Positions 23,580 through 30,481 of a stretch of DNA of 39,704 nucleotides are shown here, in pieces. The stretch covers positions 1-39,704 of the forward strand of contig JAOTXT010000039.1 in the NCBI GenBank assembly GCA_029862205.1, given 5' to 3'. The DNA is from Paracoccaceae bacterium (GTDB lineage Bacteria; Pseudomonadota; Alphaproteobacteria; Rhodobacterales; Rhodobacteraceae). Both the position numbers and the translations under genes were made by a program. A model generated the notes under the pieces. That model saw only the letters and a list, made by a program, of their open reading frames with translations, was not told the DNA's origin and did no database searches. Numbering within the stretch: position 1 is the stretch's first letter; each line of letters starts with the position of its first letter.

Positions 23580-24100
23580 CAGGCAGCCTCCACGGCGAAC
23601 TGGATCGGGGTTGCGTGTGGCACGGGTTCGGCGAAGACGGCCTCGAAACTGGCCCCGGTCAGGACCATTCGGGCCGCGCGGATCGGTCCGGCGTGGCAAA
23701 CCAGGGCAGTAGCGGGCGCGACCTCCTCAAGAGCTGCGGAGACGCGGGCATGGAGGGCGCCGAAGCTCTCGCCGCCTGGCGGAGCGATGGTCCAGGGATC
23801 GTCGGCCCAAGGGTCGCTTTCGGCGCGGCCGATCGCATCCCAGGCAAGCCCCTCCCATGCACCGAAATCCATCTCGACCAGGCGCGGGTCGAGGCGGAGC
23901 GTGACGCCATCCCGCCCGGCCAGAGCTTCCGCCAAAGCCCGACAGCGCAGGGCCGGGCTGGATATGACACCGGTCACCGCCGGGGTCGCTACGAGCGCGG
24001 CAGCGATCTCGTCGGCGGCGCCCGGCCCGATATCCAGGTCCGTCCGCCCGTAACAGATGCCCGGCGCGACGGCTGGTCGTGGATGGCGCAGGAAGATCAC
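23579..24100 (-). CDS. cobC: Histidine phosphatase, alpha-ribazole phosphatase (CobC)-like
   Basis: A 173-residue branch-1 histidine phosphatase. The catalytic motif is FLRHPRPAV at the N-terminus, with RHP in place of the common RHG. GRTDLDI, SPALRCRALAEAL, EMDFGAWEGLAW with the catalytic Glu, and ALVCHAGPIRA with the second His follow. In the B12 pathway it removes phosphate from alpha-ribazole 5'-phosphate or from adenosylcobalamin 5'-phosphate. The start is GTG 24100, whose codon overlaps the cobS stop (GTGA); the frame upstream is a cobS shadow. Location between cobS and cobU supports the assignment over other phosphatases. Because the family is broad, substrate evidence is by context. 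Confidence 0.85.
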   Translation of the reverse strand: MIFLRHPRPAVAPGICYGRTDLDIGPGAADEIAAALVATPAVTGVISSPALRCRALAEALAGRDGVTLRLDPRLVEMDFGAWEGLAWDAIGRAESDPWADDPWTIAPPGGESFGALHARVSAALEEVAPATALVCHAGPIRAARMVLTGASFEAVFAEPVPHATPIQFAVEAA

Positions 24101-24846
24101 GCCCAGGCCCCCGCCAGGACAATCAGCACCGCGATTTCGCCGATCTGTGCCGAGGCGCCCATGACATCGCCGGTATAGCCGCCGATCCGGGCGGCGACGC
24201 GCACCAGGAAAACCGCACATAAGCCTCCGGCGATGATCAACGCCAGAAGGCCTGCCCAGCCGCCGATCAATGCCAGGACAAGCGCGGTGCCAGCCGCAAT
24301 CGCGATCTCGGGCACCCCGGCACCGTCCGCGATGTCATCGCCTGACCCATCCTCGCGGACATAGCGCCAGTAGGCGGTTGCCGGCACCATCGCCATGCGG
24401 CCGATGCCGCCCCCCAGAACCAGCGCCAAGGCCCCGGCACAGGGGCCGAGCAATGTCAGGGCGCTCCAGCGCAAGCCGGCCGAGAAGATCAGCGCCAGAA
24501 CTCCGTATGCACCGGTCCGGCTGTCGCGCATGATCTCGAGGATGCGCGCCCGGTCCCGGGCGCCCAGGCCGTCGGCGCAATCGGCCAGCCCGTCCTCGTG
24601 GAGCGCGCCGGTCAACCAGGTCGATGCCGCGAGCGCCAGGCCAGCGGCCAGGGCGGTGGGCAGCAAGAGGCTGGCGAGCCAGAAGATCATCCCGCCGACC
24701 GCCCCGATTGCTGCGCCCGCCAGGACAAAATACCGGCTGGCCACGGCCAACCGGCCCGGCCCCCAGCCGACCCAGGGAGGCACCGGCAGCCGGGTCAGAA
24801 ACCCGAGCGCCGAGAGAAACAGCGCGAATTCCGTGCGCGGAGACAT
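24097..24846 (-). CDS. cobS: Adenosylcobinamide-GDP ribazoletransferase, cobalamin synthase (CobS)
   Basis: A 249-residue integral membrane enzyme with about six or seven hydrophobic segments. It joins adenosylcobinamide-GDP with alpha-ribazole(-phosphate). The conserved acidic signature GALHEDGLADCADGLGA lies near residue 90, followed by ILEIMRDSRTGAYGVLALI, both diagnostic. FLTRLPVPPWVGW at the N-terminus is also typical. The ATG at 24846 shares a base with the cobT stop (TGATG). The stop overlaps the cobC GTG by four bases. It is normal in length and motif content. It acts at the inner membrane in the last steps of assembly. Confidence 0.92.
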   Translation of the reverse strand: MSPRTEFALFLSALGFLTRLPVPPWVGWGPGRLAVASRYFVLAGAAIGAVGGMIFWLASLLLPTALAAGLALAASTWLTGALHEDGLADCADGLGARDRARILEIMRDSRTGAYGVLALIFSAGLRWSALTLLGPCAGALALVLGGGIGRMAMVPATAYWRYVREDGSGDDIADGAGVPEIAIAAGTALVLALIGGWAGLLALIIAGGLCAVFLVRVAARIGGYTGDVMGASAQIGEIAVLIVLAGAWA

Positions 24847-25889
24847 CACGGCCCCTTGCCCGAGACGCCCGCGCTCTCGAACGTGGCCATTTCGTTCAGC
24901 ATGGCGCAAGCGGCGCGCAGCAGCGGTTGTGCCAAAAGGGCACCCGTGCCTTCGCCGAGACGCAGGTCCAGGTCGATCAATGGTTCGGCCTCGAGCCAGT
25001 CGAGCATCGCGCGGTGACCGGGCTCCTTCGAGCGGTGCGCGAAGACGCAATGGGGCTTGGCCTCGGGACGCGCCGCCAGTGCGGCCAGGGCGGCGGAGGT
25101 AGCGATGAACCCGTCGACCAGCACCACCGCGCCCACCGAAGCCGCGCCGATCAGCGCCCCAGACATGGCTGCGATCTCGAGCCCGCCGAACGCCGCCAGA
25201 GCGTCCAGCGGCGCCAACGGTCCAGGCCGTCGCGCCGCCGCGCGGGCAAGAATTCCCAGCTTTCGGTCGATGCCCCGAGCATCGAGCCCGGCGCCGGGGC
25301 CGGTCAGCACGCCTAGCTCGATGCCGGCGATGGCGTGAGCCAGCAAAGCCGCAGCCGACGTGTTGCCGATGCCCATCTCGCCAATCGCGATGACCCTGGC
25401 GCCGCCATCGACCGCCTCCGATGCGAGATCGGCGCCGAAGGCAAGCGCCTGGGCCACCTCGTCAGCGGTCAGCGCATCTTCGGCCGCCGCGTTCCGGGTG
25501 CCGCACCTAATACTGGCCCGCATGAGATCAGGCACATCGGCCAGATCGGCGGCGACACCCGCATCGACGACCGTCACCTCCACACCATTCGTCCGGGCAA
25601 AGACCGTCGACGCCGCACCACCGGCGAGGAAGTTCAGCACCATCTGGGCGGTGACCTCCTGCGGCCAGGCGGAGACGCCCTCCGCCACGATGCCGTGGTC
25701 GCCCGCGAAGATGAAAAGCCGGGCCGGATCGGCGCCGGGCGCGCGCGCGTTCTGGGCCAGCGCCATCTGCAGCGCCAGAGCCTCGATCCGGCCTAGGCTG
25801 CCCGGCGGCTTGGTCTTGGCGTCGATCGAAGCCTGAACAGCCAAGGCCAAGGTGGGATCGGTCGGTCGGATTGCGCGGTCAGCCAGCAT
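24846..25889 (-). CDS. cobT: Nicotinate-nucleotide-dimethylbenzimidazole phosphoribosyltransferase (CobT)
   Basis: A 347-residue enzyme that moves phosphoribose from nicotinate mononucleotide to the lower-ligand base, forming alpha-ribazole 5'-phosphate. It has KTKPPGSLGRIEALA near residue 28, FAGDHGIVAEGVS, AIGEMGIGNTSAAALL, and LDLRLGEGTGALLAQPLL with the catalytic Glu, all of the expected family pattern. It starts three bases after the DUF1636 gene and overlaps cobS by one base. The base is probably dimethylbenzimidazole, since bluB lies in the same window at 39398. Confidence 0.92.
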   Translation of the reverse strand: MLADRAIRPTDPTLALAVQASIDAKTKPPGSLGRIEALALQMALAQNARAPGADPARLFIFAGDHGIVAEGVSAWPQEVTAQMVLNFLAGGAASTVFARTNGVEVTVVDAGVAADLADVPDLMRASIRCGTRNAAAEDALTADEVAQALAFGADLASEAVDGGARVIAIGEMGIGNTSAAALLAHAIAGIELGVLTGPGAGLDARGIDRKLGILARAAARRPGPLAPLDALAAFGGLEIAAMSGALIGAASVGAVVLVDGFIATSAALAALAARPEAKPHCVFAHRSKEPGHRAMLDWLEAEPLIDLDLRLGEGTGALLAQPLLRAACAMLNEMATFESAGVSGKGP

Positions 25890-25892
25890 GGC

Positions 25893-26270
25893 TCAGGCGT
25901 CTGGTCCCAGCGCCGGAACGCGGGCCATGAAATGCCCCTTCACGGCCTTCGGCCATTGCTTGAACGGCACCTGGCCGGTCTCGCTGTCCCGGTGCAGGCA
26001 GGCATAGTCGACCACGCCTTGCGCCGCCTCGTCTCCCGGCGCGAAGGCACCCAGCACATAGGTCAGCTTGCCGGGTGCGGCGACGGCGGTGTTGCAGTGG
26101 CGCTCGCAGCCCATCAGGCAGGATTGGCGCCGGACCTCGACCCCGGAGATAGCTGATGCCAGCCGCTCCACATGCTCGGCCAGGATCTCGCCGCCCGTGC
26201 GTCCGCAGGGCGCGGTCTTGTCCTCGGCCGTCCAACGGCAGGTATCGCAGACGAAAATCGTTGTGGTCAT
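25893..26270 (-). CDS. DUF1636 family cysteine-rich protein
   Basis: A 125-residue protein that matches DUF1636 in length and motif order: IFVCDTCRWT at the start, TAPCGRTGG, then QSCLMGCERHCNTAV, where several Cys could bind a metal or an iron-sulfur cluster in a thioredoxin-like ferredoxin fold. The C-terminus has a DYACLHRDS segment. The family is uncharacterised but often lies with cobalamin genes, and here it heads the cobT-cobS-cobC-cobU-cobQ operon (three bases before cobT). GAGGA precedes the ATG at 26270; the longer frame is promoter sequence. A role in cobalt handling or electron supply for the pathway is inference only. Confidence 0.8.
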   Translation of the reverse strand: MTTTIFVCDTCRWTAEDKTAPCGRTGGEILAEHVERLASAISGVEVRRQSCLMGCERHCNTAVAAPGKLTYVLGAFAPGDEAAQGVVDYACLHRDSETGQVPFKQWPKAVKGHFMARVPALGPDA

Positions 26271-26375
26271 GCGGGATATCCTCGCAGCCCTCTCTCGCCC
26301 AGGCCATGTGTCGGCGCATGCGCCATCATCCCCCTCCCCATGTCGCTCTCTGGCCCGGCATAGGCGCATTTTTGT

Positions 26376-26404
26376 TTGAACCCGACATAGCGCGGGCGTA
26401 TGCA
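26376..26404 (+). promoter_or_regulatory. Possible sigma-70 promoter of the corrin-ring operon
   Basis: TTGAAC (26376-26381) and TATGCA (26399-26404) are spaced 17 bases apart, upstream of the small membrane protein and cbiX genes, in the 294-base gap between the two divergent cobalamin operons. The rest of the gap holds a 15-base palindrome (26502-26516, CGCCTGG/CCAGGCG) and no cobalamin riboswitch signature. Confidence 0.35.
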
Positions 26405-26564
26405 GGGCGCAATGAACAGCGCACCCGGCAAGGGGGCTGAGCGGATCCGGATCGAGGCCGACCCAAACCGGGGGCCAAAGGCGGAGTTGTTCGAGGGGCG
26501 ACGCCTGGTCCAGGCGAGGCCCGGCCTCTTCGGCGCGCGATCACGGCCAACCGAGGAGGGACCC

Positions 26565-26774
26565 ATGAAAACCTTGACAGCCACCACCATCATCCTGATC
26601 GCAACTCCGGCACTCGCCGATCCAGGCCACTTTGCCGAGGAGCGCGGGCATACGCATTGGCTGGCCCTTGGATCGCTGACCTTGGCCGCCATCATTGGCG
26701 GCTTAGTCTTCTGGCGCTGGTATAGGCGCCGCGTGGCTAGGTTGGCCAAGATGGTGGCAGAGCCCAAGGCATGA
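26565..26774 (+). CDS. Small periplasmic/membrane protein preceding cbiX (DUF6732-like)
   Basis: A 69-residue protein. An N-terminal signal (MKTLTATTIILIATPALADPGHF) ends in ALAD, followed by a short His/Glu-rich stretch (GHFAEERGHTHW), one transmembrane helix (ALGSLTLAAIIGGLVFW) and a basic tail WRWYRRR. The layout HPGH-AE-GH-H then helix resembles the DUF6732 proteins I recall next to cobalamin genes; the match is by eye. A GAGGAGGG ribosome site before the ATG at 26565 fixes this start, and the extra upstream frame is not translated in a sensible way. The stop overlaps cbiX by four bases, so it is the first gene of the corrin operon. The His residues could bind cobalt at the outer face, as inferred from context. 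Confidence 0.65.
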   Translation: MKTLTATTIILIATPALADPGHFAEERGHTHWLALGSLTLAAIIGGLVFWRWYRRRVARLAKMVAEPKA

Positions 26775-27901
26775 GCCGCTTCGGCGTCATGATCTGCGGC
26801 CACGGCTCGCGCAGCCAGGCGGCGGTCGACGAGTTCGCGGTGGTGGCGGAACGGCTGCGCGGCCACTTCCCTGACTGGCCCGTCGAATACGGCTATCTGG
26901 AATTCGCCAACCCGGTGATACGCGACGGGCTAGACAAGCTGCGCGAGGCAGGCTGCGACCATATCCTGGCTGTGCCGGGGATGCTGTTCGCGGCGATGCA
27001 CGCGAAGAACGACATCCCGACCGTCTTGAACACCTATGCGGCCAAGCACGGGATCAAAGTGCAGTATGGGCGCGAGCTGGCGGTCGACCCGAAGATGGTG
27101 GCGGCTGCGGGCGAGCGGGTGCGCGAGGCGGTCGACCGCGCGAATGCCGAGCTCGGCGAGGTGCCGATCCACGATACCTGCCTGGTGGTGATCGGCCGCG
27201 GCGCCTCGGACCCCGACGCCAATTCCAACGTCTCGAAGATCACGCGGCTGCTCTGGGAAGGGATGGGCTTTGGCTGGGCCGAGACCGGCTATTCCGGGGT
27301 GACCTTCCCTCTGGTCGAGCCGTGCCTCGAACGGGTCGCGCGGCTGGGGTTCAAGCGGGTGATCGTGTTCCCGTATTTCCTGTTCACCGGCATCCTGATC
27401 GACCGGATCTACGGTTTCACCGACACCGTGGCCGCGGCGCACCCGGAGATCCAGTTCGTCAAGGCGGGGTATCTGAACGACCACCCCCAGGTCATCGCTA
27501 CCTTCGCCGAACGGGTGCGCGAGATCCTGGACGGCTCGAACGCAATGAACTGCTCGATGTGCAAATACCGCGCGCAGGTGCTGGGGTTCGAGGCCGAGGT
27601 CGGGATGCCGCAGGAGAGCCATCACCACCATGTGGAGGGCCAGGGTGCCGCGGCCCCGGGCTCGAATGTCGAGGATTGCGACCTCTGCGATACCTTCTGC
27701 ACCGGCGCCTGCCGGCTGGCGGAGGGTGATGGCGGGCATCACCACCATCATCATCACGACCACGCACATGGGCATGATCATGGGCATGATCACGGACATG
27801 GGCATGATCACCATGACCACCACCACCCGCCCTACCCCCATGCGGATCATCCAATGGGGCCCGAGAGCGTGCGGAAGTATTTGAAAGGGTCCGATGGATG
27901 A
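26771..27901 (+). CDS. cbiX: Sirohydrochlorin cobaltochelatase (CbiX) with Cys and His-rich tail
   Basis: A 376-residue two-domain CbiX (CbiXL type). Residues 1-250 contain the chelatase fold: MICGHGSRSQ with the metal-binding His, VPGMLFAAMHAKNDIP with the second, and VFPYFLFTGILIDRI in the second half. The tail holds two extra features. First, MNCSMC at residues 259-264, the MxCxxC motif seen in the iron-sulfur CbiX of Bacillus megaterium, followed by CDLCDTFCTGAC at 303-314. Second, a run with about 22 His residues from 323 to 361, a probable cobalt store. The enzyme inserts cobalt into sirohydrochlorin, the first committed step of the cobalt-early route. The start overlaps the preceding gene and the stop overlaps cobH, each by four bases. 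Confidence 0.9.
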   Translation: MSRFGVMICGHGSRSQAAVDEFAVVAERLRGHFPDWPVEYGYLEFANPVIRDGLDKLREAGCDHILAVPGMLFAAMHAKNDIPTVLNTYAAKHGIKVQYGRELAVDPKMVAAAGERVREAVDRANAELGEVPIHDTCLVVIGRGASDPDANSNVSKITRLLWEGMGFGWAETGYSGVTFPLVEPCLERVARLGFKRVIVFPYFLFTGILIDRIYGFTDTVAAAHPEIQFVKAGYLNDHPQVIATFAERVREILDGSNAMNCSMCKYRAQVLGFEAEVGMPQESHHHHVEGQGAAAPGSNVEDCDLCDTFCTGACRLAEGDGGHHHHHHHDHAHGHDHGHDHGHGHDHHDHHHPPYPHADHPMGPESVRKYLKGSDG

Positions 27902-28551
27902 CCTGCCCGTCCGGCGGGTTGCGCTACGAGCACGATCCCCACGCGATCTACCGCCAGTCCTTCGCCACGGTCGAAGCTGAGGCGCGGCTGGATCATCTGC
28001 CCCCGGATCTGCGCCCGGTGGCTGTCCGGCTGGTCCATGCCTGCGGCATGGTCGATGTGCCTAACCGGCTGGCCTGGTCGGATGATCTAGGCGGGGCGGC
28101 TCGCGCGGCGCTGGAAGCGGGCGCTCCGGTGCTCTGCGATTGCGAAATGGCGGCGAGCGGGATCGTGCGCGGGCGGCTGCCGGCGGAGAATCCAATCGTT
28201 TGCACGTTGAACGACCCCACCGTTCCTGCGCTGGCCGAAACGATCGGCAATACCCGCTCGGCGGCAGCGGTCGAATTGTGGCGCGACCGGATCGAGGGCG
28301 CCGTGGTGGTGATCGGCAACGCGCCGACCGCGCTTTTCCATTTGCTGGAGCTCCTGGACGAAGGCTGGCCGAAGCCCGCCGCGATCCTGGGCTTTCCGGT
28401 CGGCTTCGTCGGTGCCGCGGAATCGAAGGCGGAACTCGCCGCCAACCCGCGCGGGGTGCCCTTCCTGACGCTACGCGGCCGACGCGGGGGATCAGGCATG
28501 GCGGCGGCGGCGCTGAACGCGCTGGCCGCCGGGCTGGAGCCGCCCCGATGA
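27898..28551 (+). CDS. cobH: Precorrin-8X / cobalt-precorrin-8 methylmutase (CobH/CbiC)
   Basis: A 217-residue enzyme that moves the C11 methyl group to C12, giving (cobalt-)hydrogenobyrinic acid. VRLVHACGMVDVP carries the conserved catalytic His; IVCTLNDPTVP, AAVELW and the VIGNAPTALFHLLEL and GFPVGFVGAAESK segments are diagnostic for the family. Length is normal. Both ends overlap neighbours by four bases (ATGA): cbiX before, cobL after. AAAGGG lies at the right distance from the ATG at 27898. Judged by the neighbouring cbiX and cbiD, the physiological substrate should be cobalt-precorrin-8. Confidence 0.9.
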   Translation: MTCPSGGLRYEHDPHAIYRQSFATVEAEARLDHLPPDLRPVAVRLVHACGMVDVPNRLAWSDDLGGAARAALEAGAPVLCDCEMAASGIVRGRLPAENPIVCTLNDPTVPALAETIGNTRSAAAVELWRDRIEGAVVVIGNAPTALFHLLELLDEGWPKPAAILGFPVGFVGAAESKAELAANPRGVPFLTLRGRRGGSGMAAAALNALAAGLEPPR

Positions 28552-29768
28552 GCATTGCGATGAAGCCCTGGCTGACCGTCATCGGGATCGGCGAGGACGG
28601 CATGGCGGGCCTCTCGGCCGCCGCCCGCCGCCTGATCGAGGAGGCCGAGGTCATCATCGGCGGTGACCGGCACCAGCAACTGGCCGGGGATGTCACCGCC
28701 GAGCGGATCGCCTGGCCCTCGCCCTTCGACGCGATGATCGAGACCATGCAGCGCCACAAGGACCGGCGGATTGTGGTGCTGGTGACCGGCGATCCGCTTT
28801 GGTATTCGGTCGGCGCGCGGCTTCTGAAGGCGATCCCGGCGGATGAGATCGCGTTTCACCCGCAGCTCTCGGCCTTCCAATGGGCCGCCTGCCGGCTCGG
28901 CTGGTCGCTGGCGGATGTGGAGACATTGACTGCCCATGGGCGGCCTACGGAGCAGGTGATCCCCTATTTCTGGCCGGGCGCGCGGCTCATTATCCTGACC
29001 GCCGGCAGCGAGACGCCTGGCGAGGTCGCCCGCCTGCTGGAGGCGCGTGGGTTTGGGGCATCGCGGATGACCGTGCTGGCGAATCTGGGCGGGCCGCACG
29101 AGCGTCGGATCGAGGGCGAGGCGGCGGATTGGGCGAAAAACGATCCAGCCGGGGACATCCCGGCCTTCCACACGTTGGCGGTGGTTTGCGAGGGCACTCC
29201 CCGGCCCTTGCTATCGCGTCTGCCCGGACTGCCGGACGAGGCCTTCGCCCATGACGGGGTGATGACCAAGCGCGAGGTTCGGTCGGTAACGCTGGCCCGC
29301 CTGATGCCGGCGCGGGGCGAGGTGCTGTGGGATATCGGCTGCGGCTGCGGTTCGGTGGCGATCGAGTGGATGCGCGCAGCGCCGGAGGCGCGGGCCATCG
29401 GTGTTGACACGCGCTCCGACCGGCTGGCACTGGCCGCGCAGAACGCCGAGATGTTGGGAACGCCCAAACTGACGCTGGTTGAGGGCGCGGCGCCGGAAGC
29501 GTTGACCGGCTTGACCGCGCCGGACGCGGTCTTCATTGGCGGGGGCCTCAGCCGCGATACCGTGGCGGCGGCCCGGGCGGCCTTGAAACCGGGCGGGCGG
29601 CTCGTGGCGAATGGCGTAACGCTCGAGACCGAAGCGCTGCTGATCGCGCTCCATGGCGAGATCGGCGGCGACCTGACCCGGATCGCCGTCGAGCGTGCGA
29701 GCCCGGTGGGCGGCTTGACCGGCTGGCGGCCAGCCATGCCGGTCGTTCAGTGGAGCTTCGCCCCGTGA
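28548..29768 (+). CDS. cobL: Precorrin-6Y C5,15-methyltransferase/decarboxylase (CobL, CbiE-CbiT fusion)
   Basis: A 406-residue bifunctional enzyme. Residues about 5-205 form the CbiE-type tetrapyrrole methyltransferase (VIGIGEDGMAGLSAAARRLI, VTGDPLWYSVGARLL). Residues about 225-406 form the CbiT-type Rossmann methyltransferase, with VLWDIGCGCGSVAIEW at about 260 binding SAM and AVFIGGGLSRDTVAAA further on. Together they methylate C5 and C15 and decarboxylate the C12 acetate. ATG 28548 overlaps the cobH stop by four bases; an ATG four codons later is possible. The long frame upstream is a shadow within cobH. The stop overlaps the GTG start of cobI by four bases. Confidence 0.9.
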   Translation: MSIAMKPWLTVIGIGEDGMAGLSAAARRLIEEAEVIIGGDRHQQLAGDVTAERIAWPSPFDAMIETMQRHKDRRIVVLVTGDPLWYSVGARLLKAIPADEIAFHPQLSAFQWAACRLGWSLADVETLTAHGRPTEQVIPYFWPGARLIILTAGSETPGEVARLLEARGFGASRMTVLANLGGPHERRIEGEAADWAKNDPAGDIPAFHTLAVVCEGTPRPLLSRLPGLPDEAFAHDGVMTKREVRSVTLARLMPARGEVLWDIGCGCGSVAIEWMRAAPEARAIGVDTRSDRLALAAQNAEMLGTPKLTLVEGAAPEALTGLTAPDAVFIGGGLSRDTVAAARAALKPGGRLVANGVTLETEALLIALHGEIGGDLTRIAVERASPVGGLTGWRPAMPVVQWSFAP

Positions 29769-30481
29769 CCGGCACGCTGTCTGGCACCCTCATGGGGATT
29801 GGCGTCGGTCCAGGCGACCCGGAACTGATGACGCTGAAGGCGCACCGGCTGATCTCGGTGGCGCGGGTCGTCGCTTACCCGGCGCCCGATTCGGGCGAGA
29901 GCTTCGCGCGTCGGATCGCGGCAGGCGTGATCCCGGCCAGCGCCGAGGAAATCCCGATGGTCGTGTCCATGAAGGCCGAGCGATTCCCGGCCCAACAGGT
30001 CTACAGGGAGGCGGCGGAACGGATCGCCGGGCATTTGGAGGCGGGCACCGATGTGGCCGTGCTCTGCGAAGGCGACCCGTTTTTCTACGGCTCGTTCATG
30101 TATCTGTTCGCCCGGCTGGCGGAGCGGTTTCCGGTGGAAATCGTGCCTGGCGTGAATTCGCTCAACGCCTGCGCGGCTGTCCTGAAGCGGCCGTTGACCG
30201 CGCGCAACGATGTGCTGACGGTGCTGCCGGCCCCGCTGCCGGACGACGCGCTGCGCGAGCGCATCGAGGCGGCCGAGGCGGTGGCGATCATGAAGGTCGG
30301 GCGCCATCTGCCGCGCATCCGGGCACTGCTCGACGGGATGGGATTGACGGAGAGGGCCGGGTATATCGAACGGGCGAGCCTGGGGGAAGAACATGTGAGC
30401 CCCTTGGCGGAAGCCCCTGAAACCGCGCCCTATTTCTCGATGATCCTGATCTACAAGGGGATCGATCCGTGGCTGACGTGA
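29765..30481 (+). CDS. cobI: Precorrin-2 / cobalt-factor II C20-methyltransferase (CobI/CbiL)
   Basis: A 238-residue SAM-dependent tetrapyrrole methylase that adds the C20 methyl group. The two family signatures are MGIGVGPGDPELMTLKA near the N-terminus and AVLCEGDPFFYGSFMYL around residue 100, with VPGVNSLNACAAVL and AIMKVGRHL. The start is GTG 29765, which overlaps the cobL stop (GTGA) and has GGAG upstream; a GTG at 29750 is less likely. The last codons overlap the cbiG-cobJ start by 13 bases, tight coupling within the corrin operon. Confidence 0.9.
   Translation: MTGTLSGTLMGIGVGPGDPELMTLKAHRLISVARVVAYPAPDSGESFARRIAAGVIPASAEEIPMVVSMKAERFPAQQVYREAAERIAGHLEAGTDVAVLCEGDPFFYGSFMYLFARLAERFPVEIVPGVNSLNACAAVLKRPLTARNDVLTVLPAPLPDDALRERIEAAEAVAIMKVGRHLPRIRALLDGMGLTERAGYIERASLGEEHVSPLAEAPETAPYFSMILIYKGIDPWLT

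Noticed and set aside
26271-26564. Second cobalamin riboswitch between the divergent cob operons
   Set aside because: No B12 box, no GCCACTG and no GGGAA/CGGT core on either strand of the gap.
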